Part shown: positions 33,720-46,605 of the stretch, in pieces
Layout of the letters: each line of letters starts with the position of its first letter
Position numbering within the stretch: the stretch's first letter is position 1
NCBI GenBank assembly: GCA_022578965.1
Contig: MU400584.1
Span: forward strand, 62,001 to 126,000
From: Xylaria sp. FL1777
Lineage: Eukaryota > Ascomycota > Sordariomycetes > Xylariales > Xylariaceae
Reading direction: 5' to 3'
DNA: 64,000 nucleotides
Made by a program: the position numbers and the translations under genes
Notes under the pieces: model-generated
What the model saw: only the letters and a program-made list of their open reading frames with translations
Databases searched by the model: none
What the model was told of the DNA's origin: nothing

Positions 33720-36700
33720 TCATAATACAGGCGAAAGGTAGTACTCGAGAAGCCCATAGGTATACTCATATGCCAGGAGGGTCTTCTCAGGTGTCGGGGA
33801 ACTTTCCAACTCTATATTAAGGTCGAATGGTAACAGCAACTCTTGAAGCTGGACTAACTGCTCTGGGGTCGACACTATTCGCTCAAGCAAATTGGTCTCC
33901 AGACATCGCTGCAATATATCTCCATCAATGTGCATTCCAATCTTGGCGATGGAGTGTGGATCTAACTGAAGGGTATCGGTACTGTCGTACTCGCGAGGGA
34001 CGTCATAGATCTCCTTTAGCGTCATAGCTAGATTTTGGATGTATCTGAACAGTCGCCATGCATCCTCGTGAAGGAATGAAAATTGTGTAAGCGACCCATC
34101 TATGGCAAGGCCGAGTATGCTACGCCTATCTGGGTGATTCGGTACGTGTCCGTACCGTGGCTGGTTTCTGGTCCAGCGTGGCCGAGTGTATCCATGAATA
34201 AACTTTCGAATTGACACTGCTAAGTGTGCCTGAAAGATCAACTGCAAGCTGGAGTTGCTAGGATTTCTTATCGGCGGCGACAAGCCGTAGACGCCACACA
34301 TGGGGTCAGACATTAAGATGAGCCGTTGTTGTCGTTCTTTAGTACCGGGACATGATCCTACTCCAATCGAGTGCAATCCGTTTCGGGCAATGTCGTCCGT
34401 ATGCAGCCGGAGCATATACGGACTTCCAAGGACAGCACTCTCCATATAGTCAAGAATAATTAGTGAATGGTGAGTAGTGAGGACATGCAAATGCCCGTCG
34501 ACCACTTCTAAACATGTGGCCGGGGATGGGAGTTCGTATTTTCTGACTGTCTTGAATTTCCTGTCTTTGATAACATGATACTCAAGGGCCGTGCCGAAGT
34601 TCAGAAACAGTCCATTCTCGTCAGTCGTCCCACATCGCGGTGCTTTGATTCTACGATTGAACCGGGTCCAGAAGCGAACTCGACGTGAACTTCCTGTATT
34701 CGTGACAACCGTTTCCTGCTCTGCTGAGATGACCAACACACTTCCTTTGCTACTGTCTTCTGATCTGGCTAAGATGACAAACCAGTCGTAAGTATTTCCC
34801 TCATCTTTATACCGCCAGGTTAGTAGAGAGACGACCTTCATGCCTGCTTTGCCTAAATATCCGATGTAGTCAACATCCACGTACTCATCGTGCCCTTGAA
34901 TTTTCTTAACTGGATGAGATATATCAGTCCCTGTCGTGGGATCAAAACAATGCAAAGAAGGGCAGCCATCCTTTACAACGACAGTGACAAGAGCTTCTAG
35001 TCGTTCTGAGTATATGATCCCCTGAGGCGTTCCTCCTAAGTGCATATATCGTGGAACAGGAGCAGGAGAGGGTTGTATCTCCGTTATAAATATATGCGGG
35101 CCAGCAACCATAGCCCACGTAGAGCCGCCATAGTCTAGTATCTCGTGTAATCCTGTAACTGAGCTTATCGTAGGAGATGACGAGTGTGGTTCATGGGCGT
35201 CGGTCAACCAGACTTGGAAAATCTCTTCAAAACAGCCTCGGTTGGGCTTCCCATTTGGTTCCTTTATAATCGCAAGCCCTGTATCATTGCACACTAGGCT
35301 TGAGGGTCCTGTATCAAGTACCGGCCCCGTGAATACATGTGACGGGGAGACCCCAAGATGATTCGTTCGATTTACCGTGAATTCTTGTCCAGATTGGTTG
35401 CTGTCCACTGGGTGTATGGCAAGGACGTCCCCGTTTCTCATGCCAATCACTATCTTGTCGTTTCCAAGGTTCACAATGCTAGTTACAGCATTGATCGCCA
35501 TAGAGTCAATATCCTCGTCCTCTCCCAATTTTAATTCCATTGGTGCTAGTGACACGAAGTAAGTATCAAGACGAGTCTCGAACATATGATTCTCGAAATC
35601 TTACCTCGTTGGTTGTTAGTCAAAATTTGGCCGCTAGACTGAGACCAATTGATAGGGAAGATGGCTAAGATAGATGAGTCCCTCGTGGAGACGCCAACCA
35701 GAATGCTAACGCCGACCGAAAGTGTAGTTATGGAAAGGGCCGTGACTTCGCCTTCCACTTCGAAGACATTCTTCAAAACAAACTTAGCTTCATCAAAGCT
35801 GAAAACAATAATTTTGAAGGCGGAGTGAGAATAGACTGATAAAGCGAGTGTTTCATCAGCTATGGCGGCATCTGTCACTATTGCCAATTGATCCTCGATC
35901 ATATCACTAATCGAGTGTTGATAACTAAGGATGCCAGCAATTAGTAGGGAAACTTTTACGACGGAATCGCATGTCCTACCAGCCACCTGTAGATACCATT
36001 GTTGCATGCATGGTTGTGATTTGGATTATAACGTCCCTTGAAACGTGAACTGCGAGCGTGGTCGAGAGAAGATCGAAACCTATCGAACTTTGGTCCTTCT
36101 CGGACACCTCAGAGAGGTCTTGCGAAATATGCAGGACGGCCGAGTTTTCTGGAAGCGCTAGAAGCATGAAGAACCCTTCTTCGGGTGCACCATTGAAACT
36201 GGGGATGGCCCAGCACTTCTTAATGGGCGAGGTATACAAGAGGTCCAAGCCAATCTTGGCTTGGATTCCATAACGTAACTCTACAATAGCGCCCGATGCA
36301 TCTCTACCAGAGCAAGCAAATATTCTTCCTGGCGCTAACATGTGGCTTGCTGCTTTCTCAGCCGACTGCCGCTTTGAAGGTTTCTTGTGGTCTGGTTTGG
36401 AATGCCTGCTTGCGTTATTTGTCAATACTAGGTCGACTGTGGGAGACCAATTAGGTAATTGAACGATACGCTTCGGCTTTCGTCTTGCTTCTACCTAAAA
36501 AAGGGGATGATGTTAGCGCCGGTAAGAAGCAGTGTGAAAGAGAGACAACACAACGTACACTCCAAATACTCCCGCGACCGTCTACTCCACCCGCGACTAG
36601 AATATCCCCATGGGATATGCTCATAGCTGCAAACCCCGAATCAATATTACATTCTAACGGGCCCATATAAATGCTCGCGTCGATTCCGGAGTCACTGATC

Positions 36701-38142
36701 TCGAGAAAGTCCACCCAGCCGTCTTCCCTAGCTATGTATATTATGTCGGTATTTGATTGGTATGACTCTTCTCGCAGTGGCCGCGTCCAGGCTGTCCACA
36801 TCGGAGGGTGACGTCCATGGTGCCATTTGGTAGCTTCTGGGTCCGTTAGTACGAATGTATTGAAAACTGGCGAGCCACTAAGGACTTCGGAGCAGATTGC
36901 CACAGAGCGCTCCGTTATGAGTAGGAATTGGCAAGACACCATCAGGGGTATTATCAATAACGGAATCCCGACAGCTCCATCAAGCCTAATACCCGATGAT
37001 TCCTCATTCCACGCACGTTGCAACGGCTCCGAATTCTCCCATTCGTAGATGGCTAGTCTGAATACCCCTGACCGCGCAGTGATAGCAAGCAAGACTGTAT
37101 GAGATGTATTCTCCGAGCCACTGTGAAGAAAATCGAGTTTATGGATGACTCCTCTCACAGCTCGTGCTTGCACCGATCGAATGGGCTGTATGGGGAGGCC
37201 CTCGTTATGTTGCTTGCGGAGCTCCTCTATTGAATTCATCTCATATACGATGAAGAGGCTTTCAGAGCAAGCAATGGCCATGTATCTCGAATCGGGGCTA
37301 ATTGTCATATGGAATCCTGGGTCTACTAATCTTCCGCTATAAATGGAAGATTGTGACGAAACAAATTCCCAATCGCCAGCTGCTGTTAAGCTCATGAAGA
37401 GGAATACAAGCTCTCCCGTAGAGAGAACCAATACCAGTAGCTGCTGAAACAGTTCGATATCCTCGGGAGGAGAAATGGACGTAGATGAGCTGCAACCCGT
37501 CATGCTACCATTACCCCTTTTGTAGTAATTTGCCTCGACATCTCGTCTATATTTTGTTAGGTAGTCATGGGCGCCAATGACACGACAATTCCGAATTTTC
37601 GAGCCCAAGTACACCTTCTTTGCAATAGGCTTTAATTGACGATCTGTGCCAAGTTCGGATATCTGAACATATTGATCCTATTACAATTAGCAATAGCCCA
37701 CGTCCAGATTTCGGTGGTTTATTAGGAACGTAAGATATGATTAATTCGGCAGTAGAATGAATAGGTCATCACTCCCACCCAAATCTCGACGATACTAAGT
37801 CATTGTGCATAGTGATAAGGTAACGAGTGCGACTTTTTGGCTAAAAAGACGAATCCCGAGTAGAGCTGGTCGAGAATGAAGGGCAATATATGAAACCAAA
37901 CATACCCCCACTAGAGCTAAATCGTTGAAGCGTGATGACCGAAGTTGAACAGGAAATACCCAACGGATGATAGGGCTCTCGATGATTGTTCTGGTAAGAA
38001 AGCCACAAGTCGGTAGCTTCGGAGGAGGCGGTGCCGCCGATCCAATACGAGAACGGGAAGTCTCTCCTATGAGTTCCTCGGCGGTCACAGTCATGGTCAC
38101 CCACCCATCGTTCCCCAAGACATGAGTTTGGAGAGAGGCCAT
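33720..38142 (-). CDS. Mms1/DDB1/CPSF-A-like beta-propeller protein
   Basis: Exons (minus strand): 38142-37906, 37677-36559, 36494-35980, 35924-35605, 35545-33720. Phases join into 1338 residues. The size and the succession of hydrophobic beta-strand repeats (LLVLVLSTGELVFLFMSL, ARTCDSVV.., DKIVIGMRNGDVLAIHP, DGHLHVLTTHHSLIILDY) resemble the triple-propeller scaffold family of DDB1, Rse1, Cft1 and Mms1. The GMRNGDVLAIHP strand is a characteristic element. There are no catalytic motifs. Members act as platforms for ubiquitin ligases, splicing or 3'-end processing; Mms1 in particular serves a Cul4-type ligase in replication stress. I cannot assign it firmly to one subfamily; a divergent Mms1-N domain protein is most likely. 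Intron 1 (228 bases) is longer than the others. Confidence 0.7.
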
Positions 38143-40471
38143 GGCTTCTATCCACTAGCAAGTACGTTATGAGTCTTATTCGGGAACACGTCGGCAATGC
38201 GTATCGTTCATCAACAAGAGCCAACTCCTAGCCGCAAGGGGTGACCTTAGGGAAGATGCTCTCAATGTTTGACAAAAGGTGACGTATAAGTAACAGATCG
38301 ATACCAAAGTCTGGCGGAAGGTCCTGTTAACGAGTTATGATTCGTAGGTGAACGAGATGGGGACCTTGTAACGATTAGGACCACCATTCGCCAGACGACA
38401 TAGATCTGGACCTTGATAGAGTAGGCGCAAGAATAAATTTGAAGCCGCATAGGGCGGCGACCTCTGGAATATCCTCCTTGTAGTTTCTGCTACCGAAATG
38501 AAAGTGTCTTTAGGAGAGGCTGCGTTTTCACCAAGGAAAAAAAAAGGGGGGGCGGCCGGGGAAAAGGTAACAACCTTAGACTATAGTTCTTGTACAAGGT
38601 TAGAACTGATAGTCTTCGGAGCTAACCTGCGGCTCCAGAGGCGTTCGAAACAAAGACGAAGAACGCAAAGGTGATTTCTAGTTGAATTAGCCTCCCGTTA
38701 TTATGTGGAATACCACTACTTCTTTCCAATCCGTCCTGTGTACGCGGTTGGAGGAGGGACCAGCATCATGTATGTGTAGGAAGATACGGGACTCGTGAGT
38801 TGGGACTGATGATAACGTCACATATTTCGAAGGTTTATCAGGTTCTCGAAGAAGCGGGGTAAGTTCCCAAAAGCAATGATTCAGGGTAGGGAGCTCGCTA
38901 TGAATAAGTAGCATCTATCCAACAGAACCAAGGCTTGGGACGAGGTGCACCTATGAAGACAGAGGATGGTCATGATGGTTCACCAATAGATAGAAACCAA
39001 TTTAAGTGAGGCGTGGTTGTAGCGAGGACGTACAGCAGGTATGAACGGGAGCTAGGGCTAGATGCAATTGCATGCGCTAATGATAACTTTCCGGGTATAT
39101 GCCTATCTTGCTTGATAAATAACACACTACGTTAAGTAGCCATTAAGTCTACATGTATTGTAGGTACCTGTGCGCAAAGCTTTGGTTACTGCGCATACAG
39201 TGGTTACCTAACCGGCCCGGCCCTTCTACCCACCTGTTTAGGCATTGTTGGTGCTCGCCATTTTTGACCATGTTCTCACTGAGGTTGCTAGGTACTTAAG
39301 GTAGATAGGGACAACAGAGACAACAGAAAAATAAAAAATCGCAAGTACATACATAGGTAATCATGATGTCTGCTAACCCGCTGGCCGGAGATTCCCTGTT
39401 TGCCGAAACCACCGAAACCAACCCACGCCTCTCCCGACTACCGGTACCCTTGCCGAATAGCTACACAAAGTTGAAACAGCTCGCAACATGTTTAATTTTA
39501 TTTATGCTTGGGGCTGAAGCTTTCCAACATCGGAAGAGAAGCTTGTGCGACCGCTCCACAAGGCATAACAACGTTGTACACTTCGAAGAACATACCTAGG
39601 TAGATTGTGGACCACGGGTTGAATATTTTGTTCTCGAGATCTGTCAACTTGGAAGGCACTGTAGGTAATCAAATCCTGTATTAGATAGTACCTATCAATC
39701 TACCTAGGGGAATCCAAGAGACTACCTATCTACCTACGCATAAGTAGTTGCCCCTGAGAGTAACATGTATATCCCGTTTTAGAACCGGAAAACAGTAAGT
39801 CGGTTCTTATCCTTTGCGGCGCTTAATTTACGGTAATACACCGCAGATATGCAGGCATGTCCGTTTTAGTTTGTGCATACTTAAGCGGGCCCTGCAAGTG
39901 CTCAGGCCAGGTTCAGGCTCAAAGTGCCATTAGTACTCCTAGGCTTAGGTGCAATTCCCATGGTGAATCAAGATGCTGGTACAAATTGATACCATCTATG
40001 GTACCTAGGATTATGTGTACCCAGGTACCTGCATTCCACATCCAACGGCAAGGAAATCGTAAATCGTCTAACACCACCACGGCCGTACAAGAAAACAACA
40101 ATGGTCAGCATTCACGAGGCCCATCCACCAGATGCAGCAAGCTAGCCTCACTCCCATCATCTCGGAGCTCGCTATCCTGATTCGTTACCATCGCACCAAG
40201 TTCCAACAACAGTCCGTCGACGTTCATGACACCAGCAATCTTCAAACTCTAAAAAGGACAATCAACTTCATTCTCCTGCCACCTGCTTCATAATTGTCAA
40301 ATGTAGCCTAAATAATAGCGGCCGCTATTTTACATGACATTCTCATCCCCAACAATTAATTACCAGATTAGATAGCCTCCGAAGTAGAGTGCTATATAAC
40401 GTGGCACGCGAGGCTCGGTGACAAGACCCACGTGTCGCGAGGCTAGAAGTGGACTCATCACCTGCATCCCT
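38143..40471. other. Divergent intergenic region
   Basis: 2.3 kb between two divergent genes, with no supported coding frame. It contains an A/G homopolymer tract at about 38535-38560 and many CCTAGG/TACCTA words at about 39590-40040. Frames at 39363-39599 and 39857-40180 lack motifs and were not accepted. Confidence 0.5.
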
Positions 40472-41814
40472 ATGGCTGCTCCCGAAGAACACAAGCATGC
40501 TGAAGAAACTGAAGGGGATGCAGAGCCTCATACATCGGCCAGCGAACTGGGGAAAGCCCGCATCCTGGATGCCTGTGAGAGGAGGGATATCGAAGAGCTG
40601 AGGGTCATAGCTATCGAACCAGGCGGCTTTCTGTCGGACCAGCTACGGAGCCGGGCATGTAAGTTGATTTACCGATTATCCCCCGAGCGAAGACACGCAT
40701 GCATCTCGAGGCTGAACATTCCCTTGCAGGGCCGATACTGCTTGGTTTCGACGCCGATGCGGCGTCTGATGGTTCTATGGAGGTTTCTACTTCGTGGAGG
40801 CAGTTACCGCAGCATCGGGATGAAGAGCAAGTCAAATTAGACGTCAACAGGAGCTTTGTCTATTACCCAAATGGTACGTTGTAGAGCTTATATTTCCCCT
40901 AAATACCCCCCGAACCGCCACGTTGCCGTGTAAGTAGGTACACAACTGACGGTGCCCCAGACAACTCCCAAGCCGAGCTAGAAGAGAAGAAGTCGGAGCT
41001 CTCGGACCTCATCACCCAGGTCCTCCGCCAGCAACCGTATCTCTGCTACTTCCAAGGCTACCACGACATCTGCCAGGTGCTGCTCCTCGTACTCCCAGCC
41101 GCCTTGCGTGCCCTAGCGGTGTCGCGGCTCTCGGTGCTGCGGATCCGCGACTTCATGCTGCCGACGCTGGCGCCGGCGCTCGTGCAGCTGCGACTGATCC
41201 CGGACCTCCTGCAGGCCGCGGACGCGGAGCTGTACCGCCACCTGTCGCGCAACGAGCCCTACTTCGCGCTGTCGGACACGCTGACCATGTTCGCGCACAA
41301 CGTGCAGCGGTACCGGGACATCGCGCGGCTCTTCGACGCCCTGCTGGCGCGCGAGCAGGTCTTCAGCCTCTACGTCTTCACGCAGATCGTGCTGCGCCGC
41401 CGCGACGAGCTGCTCTTCGAGCACGAGGAGCCCGACATGCTGCACTTCGCGCTGTCCAAGCTTCCCCCCGACCTCGACCTCGAGGCCGTCGTCGCCGAGG
41501 CCGCGCGCCTCTTCGACCGCCACCCCCCGGAGTCCCTGCGCTCCTGGCGCCGCATCTCCGCCGCCAGCGTGCTCAAGACCACGCGCGACGTCGGCGCCCT
41601 CGGCCGCCAGACCCTGCGCGACGGCCGCGCCCTCTTCGAGACCCAGGTCCGCGAGCTGAGGTGGGCCGAGCGCCGCCAGAAGCTCGCCCAGGTCGCCTGG
41701 GCCAACCGCACCCTCCTCTTCACCATCCTCGTCGGCGTCGGCGCCGTGTATCTGCGCAGAACTCCCGCCTGGGCTGGCCTACTGGCGTGGGCGGCCAGAT
41801 TAGGCCGGGGTTAA
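40472..41814 (+). CDS. GYP8: TBC-domain Rab GTPase-activating protein, Gyp8/TBC1D20-like
   Basis: Exons 40472-40658, 40730-40873 and 40961-41814; phases join, 394 residues. TBC fingerprints are in order: RSRAWPILLGF, then VKLDVNRSF (the catalytic Arg-finger motif IxxDxxR) and YFQGYHDICQ (the Gln-finger motif YxQG). A single hydrophobic segment near residues 358-376 (LLFTILVGVGAVYL) lies just before the C-terminus and predicts tail anchoring. A small TBC protein with a C-terminal membrane anchor matches yeast Gyp8 and animal TBC1D20, which act on Rab1/Ypt1-like GTPases at the ER/Golgi. Exon 3 is strikingly GC-rich with almost only G or C in third positions, unlike exons 1 and 2. It converges on the Vps52 gene. 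Confidence 0.9.
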
Positions 41815-42179
41815 AAAATAAGAAAAAGACTTCAACCCCCTTTTTTATTGATATTTATGAGGTAAATGGGTGGGTAGATAGGTAGGTAGGTAGTTTTACT
41901 CTTCTCCAACGGCGGGATACCGGTAACAATTAGGGTCCCCTTTTTTTTATTCCATGGGTTGGTTGTAGAAGGACTTGTTCACGCGGACAGTCAAGGGAAC
42001 GGGAAAAACAAAAGCAATAGGTATATACTTGTCGAATTTAAGATTCTTTCCAGACGTGGCACGTTATGCACCAATTTGTGCACGTGGCTGGTTATAGATA
42101 TCGAACTCCTTTCATCAGTGTTTAAACACGCTAATCGCTTACAAAAACATCATGGCCCCATTCCTGAGTTAACTCTCAC
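41815..42179. other. Convergent intergenic spacer
   Basis: A 365-base spacer between the TBC GAP and Vps52 3' ends. It has a TAGGTAGG run at about 41878-41893 and a T tract at 41941-41949, and no gene. Confidence 0.6.
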
Positions 42180-44253
42180 TTACGCGGCCTCCTGGAACGC
42201 CGTCTTTAAACCTTCAAAATGTTCCTGCTCTTCAGCAGCTAGCTTGCCTCCAACGTCGCTGATGATAGTTAATATCAGGCTATAATTAGTGTACAAGAAC
42301 CTCTCGCGCTTTCTTTTCTCTGTGCCGAACGCCGTGCTGTATTTTATTAAAAAGGCCTCTATTTCGCTCCGTAGTCTTCCTAGACTCGTAACAACGGGCT
42401 CGTCGTCTCCGGCCTCGGTACTCATGGAAAGAATTCCGTGAAGCAGTTGCCCGAAGCGCTGCGTGGCAACATGGGGTGCCGTAGACAGTTTTGCCTGCTC
42501 AGCCTTGGGCGGCGGTCGTGTTGGTAGGGTAGTGGTTAACGCTCGGATAGACTCGCAGTGCGCGTTCATGACAAATTGCAAACGTGGCCAGAGTAACATA
42601 GCTGTGCCATTGATATAGCCTTCAGCAGCTGGTATCTTTCTCCGTTGAAGCTCAAATTGGAAGTGTTGATTAAGACGGATGCAGAGGAGTAATCCGATAG
42701 CATCGTATGTTTCAGATACAAGATTTTTCGTTAATACTTGTCCGAGCTGTAATGTCGGGTCAAATATATAGGCAAAGTGACGAGAAATGGTAGAGTAGCT
42801 CAAGGCAGGTGAGAAGAACGACGCAAGAAATGTGTACTCTGATGTCACATTGTCGATGAGGGCAAGGTTAAAATTGCGGAAGGGAGTCTCGAGGTAGTGT
42901 GTTGATTGATCTTCTTCGGCCAAATAAGAGGATATCGCGCCTGGATTGTTGGTACGGAGAATATCAATGCGATGGCCAAGGTTAAACGCATCATGAGGTG
43001 GACCAGCTATCCTGGAGCTTGAGAGTGCGGCGCCCCTGCGAGAGGTGTCTTCGTTCCCCAGTACATCCAGCTTATCCAATACGTGAAGTTTAATTTTCTT
43101 CAGAGCATTCTCGTAGCGCATGAATTGGTTCGCATAATACCATCTCATTGTATTCATGTATGCGAGGCAAATCTCGTTAGCCAATGTAGGGTGATGTTTA
43201 TGTAGAAAGGAGAAGAGCTCCTTGAACTTGAGAAAGTTCTGCTGCTGGATTATCTGGGCATTGATATGGGGGGATCGAAGGGCTTTGATTTGAGCCACAA
43301 GAAAATCTCTGATCCGCTCGATAGCTTTTTGAACAAGCTTCTCTAACAAGGGGCCAAGATCCTGCAACCCTTTATTCTGTTCTGAGCCCGAGTTGCCCTT
43401 TTTGTACGCTGTATCTCTCTTGTCAATTTCGTTTAGAGCCTTGACCCACGCCTCGTCAATATGACCATCTGCTATCTTGGCCACAACAATGGGGGAAACG
43501 CTGATCTCCTCAACAGCAGGCGCTAGCTCTTTTTCTACTGCTTTCCGATTTTCAAGTCTAATGTTGAGAGCCGCTGACCTCGCTTGAAGGGTCTCGATGT
43601 CTGCTGAAACTGAAGCCAGGTCATTTCGAAAGCTGGCCAGGTTGGTCTCAACAGATGCCAATATTTCGTCACAAGCTTGGATGGACTGGTGTAAGTCTTC
43701 GAATTTGGCCTTAGCGAGTTCGTCTAGCAATTCGTATCAGCAAAACAGAATTCACACCACGGTGTCAAGCAAACCCACGCTCTTCAGTTGATTGTTGCCT
43801 CTTGCTATCTACATTCGTGGGTTGAGATTCGTCTGACAGCGCTAGTAAGCGCAATGACAGTTCCCCAAAGTCAAACACAGCGTTCAGATCTGCCGATGTT
43901 ATCGAGGTGGTTCGATCCAGCGAGTGGTTAGATGCTAGGGTAGAATCTGGTAGAGGGCTCCCAGCCAGCAGGGCCCCGAGAATATTAACAGGATCCGGCC
44001 CCGTGTACGCAGTGGTTGTTTGTTTGAGATTGGAGCCAGTGGCCCGCCGGGAGGAAGCTATTACAGTCGAAGCAGAGGAGTCGGTGGAGGCTAGAGAGGT
44101 GGAAGACGATCTGGGCGTGATGCCAGGGCGTTGTTGGGAGGTCAAATAGGGACCAAGGCCGCTCGAAGGCCGCCGCGTCGCTGGAGAGAATGAACGACTG
44201 GGTGGTTGAGAGGGTGCTGGTGACGGCGACCCAGCCAGACGATCAAGCCACAT
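42180..44253 (-). CDS. VPS52: Vps52 subunit of the GARP tethering complex
   Basis: Exons 44253-43779 and 43723-42180 (minus strand), intron GTGGGT...CTAG of 55 bases with a CTGAT branch site; phases join, 672 residues. The start MWLDRLAGSPSPAPSQPPSR is a Ser/Pro-rich leader typical of filamentous-fungal Vps52. Exon 2 begins with the coiled-coil region (KFEDLHQSIQACDEILASVE, then NLASFRNDLASV) and continues with the Vps52 core (FLKFKELFSFLHKHHP, AYMNTMRWYYANQFMRYE). GARP tethers endosome-derived vesicles to the late Golgi. The gene is divergent from eIF5A. Confidence 0.92.
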
Positions 44254-45680
44254 GGTTTCTAACCCTATTTACTCGCCTGCTCGGTGACAGCACTGGCTCA
44301 TCTCGGAGGCTGATGTTGCGTCTAGGGTATGCGCTATGAGATTAGGGTGGCTGATGGTGACGTGTTAGAAGCTTGTTCTAATCGAAAATCAAGTCTATTT
44401 GGTCAAAGAAGAAACTGCTTTTTTTGGTAGGGGCCCCTAAGCTTCTCGAAAGGCATTAATATAGCTTGAGTGGTGTAGAGAGCTTGGTAAATGTGCTTTG
44501 CAAGATGAGCGAAGTAAATAAGGTACTAACGTAACAGGCATCGGCCAACTCTAGCTATCTCAGGATTGAAGTACCTAGGTAGACGTATGTATATGTAGAT
44601 ATTAGAGTAGAAGAAGATGCGATATGCAATGAAGTATAAAATATTCACGTCCATTCCATTCAAGAGAATTACCCATCAATCAAAATAGATGTGGAGCGCA
44701 ATATATTGTGGAATGCATTTAGCATACATGCATGTACCCAAAATACCTACTTAGGTAGGTACAAATTTAAGTTCAAATGTTTCTTATCCTACACATTTCT
44801 ACGGTTCTATTTGAGTTATAATGTAAGAAAAAGGAGTTATACTTAGGTAGTAGGAATAAGGAGTGAAAAAATAGTTTGTAAGCCAAAGCAAAATGTGCAA
44901 TGGGAACCTTATGTACCAAAGTAAATAGGTATTGACTGAGTCTAGACTCTGTTAACGTAGCCTGCTTTAAGATGTTGTAGTAGGTACTTAGTCGACATGC
45001 CAATCACTGTACTCCTTCTTTTTACGCTTCTAGACAATGTGAAGTATCTAAGTACTCTTAACACGTGAGAGTGTGTAATCGAGAGCCTACATTAGATACA
45101 TCCTCAAAAAGAGTCAGATCCACCAGGAACAGATAAAGCATGCTGTACATGGAAGCGGATGAAATCTAACATTTTTTTTTTAGATCTGAATGTTAATTTA
45201 TTAGGTACCATATGGACACAGACTACTGTAGTCTAGCTGTTTGCCGGTTCCTACCTAGTACATTCCTGAAGCGGATAAGCTGAGTTTACCTACCCCGCCA
45301 ACGCTCTCCAGGCTTCTCTAGGAGCCTCCGTGCCACTGAACCGAGACGAATGGAAGTACCTCCTGCTGGAAAGCTAGCGTGTCCAGGTAGGTACCTGGTC
45401 AGTGCCTGGGTACATGCAGGCACCTACCAGGCCGGTATTCCAGTAGAAACCGGCTGGGGCGAATCAGCGGCGGGTTTTTCGCTGGCCCAATTCTGTGGGA
45501 AAAAAAGAATTCCTACCTTAACCCCTCCCTCCTCGACCATCTTTCTTCTACACACCCTCTTCCACCACACAACTCTTCCACTCATTCCTCCTCACTCTTC
45601 ATTCCTGGGCATCTCTTGTCCCGTCTTGCATTGTCCTCCTCGCCCCGAATCTGACCCGTAGTGGCACGACTTCCATCGCA
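44254..45680. other. Divergent promoter region of Vps52 and eIF5A
   Basis: 1.4 kb without a supported gene. CCTAGGTAGGTACC-type words recur at about 44573-44585, 44743-44762 and 45225-45430. The right 150 bases are a pyrimidine tract, listed separately. Confidence 0.55.
45525..45660 (+). promoter_or_regulatory. Pyrimidine-rich leader/initiator tract of eIF5A
   Basis: A long, almost uninterrupted C/T stretch (CCCTCCCTCCTCGACC onward) lies just before the eIF5A ATG. Such tracts are common around transcription starts of highly expressed fungal genes. The exact start site cannot be read. Confidence 0.4.
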
Positions 45681-46605
45681 ATGGCTGAAGAAGAGGTGAG
45701 TAGTGGTCCAACATGACTGCCGAGCAGCTCCCACTGGCAGGCTGATCAATCCAACACCCCGCACTTGAATCACCATTTTCATCCCCGCGACCAGGGGGGG
45801 CGGTGGCCAGCAGCCGTCCAGCCGCCATGCCACCATTCTTATGCGCAGAATAACCACTACCACCACCACCACCACTACTACTATTTCTACTACCATCCTC
45901 TGCCTGTGGACTTGCCTTCCAACACAGCTGTCATCGACAGTCGCCATCATCGCAACAGCAGACTTCGTCGTGCATTACCTTCGTTACTGACTATGCCGCT
46001 TGCAGCACAACTACGACTTCGGTTCCGCCAGCGCCGACGCCTCGCTGACCACCCCGACGCAATGCTCGGCTCTCCGAAAGGGTGGTCTCGTTGTCATCAA
46101 GGGACGTCCCTGCAAGATCATTGAGATGTCTACCTCCAAGACTGGCAAGCACGGCCACGCCAAGGTCCATCTCGTTGCGACCGATATCTTCACCGGCAAG
46201 AAGCTGGAGGATCTTTGCCCTTCCACCCACAACATGGACGTCCCCGGTCACCGAAAGGAATCGTGGAACCTTGTACGTCGAAGATTACTCGTCCTCTCCT
46301 TAAACCAATATCTAGATGAAGCTGACAGGTTCCCCTATCCAGCAATACCTTACTCGGGATGGATACCTCAACTTGATGAGCGATGAGGGTGAAGAGAATG
46401 AAAAGATTCGAGTTCCCGAGGGAGAGGTCGGCGAGCAGATTCGCGCTTTGTTGGATGATGAAGGACTCCCCCTTGATGATAGCAGGGACATTGGTAAGTG
46501 CTCACTATAACGCGACGACGCATTCGACGGCACTAACCAACCGAAGTGATTACTCTTATCTACTCCATGGGCGAAGTCCACGCTACCAAGGTCGATATCA
46601 AGTAA
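45681..46605 (+). CDS. Translation factor eIF5A
   Basis: Exons 45681-45695, 46006-46272, 46343-46493 and 46547-46605; phases join, 163 residues. The tiny first exon encodes MAEEE. The hypusination loop [12 protein letters not shown] is intact, with Lys53 the expected hypusine site, followed by [20 protein letters not shown] and the HNMDVP element. eIF5A binds the ribosomal E site and relieves stalling and aids termination. The junction after HNMDVP (donor at 46273) restores the exact family spacing to DGYLNLM, but the residues there ([16 protein letters not shown]) differ from the usual RKEYQL type, and the C-terminal domain is divergent. An alternative donor near 46250 cannot be excluded. 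Intron 1 (310 bases) carries a CAC/CTA microsatellite. Confidence 0.9.
45852..45884. repeat. (CCA)n/(CTA)n tract in eIF5A intron 1
   Basis: Imperfect ACC and ACT triplets lie in the long first intron of the eIF5A gene. Confidence 0.75.

Noticed and set aside
41113..41726. Two long minus-strand open frames over the TBC gene
   Set aside because: They arise from the GC-saturated third positions of exon 3; Arg/Val/Glu-rich with no family motif.
46000..46386. eIF5A as a 128-residue unspliced frame
   Set aside because: Reading through the intron at 46273 loses the conserved DGYLNLM segment; splicing restores the family spacing.
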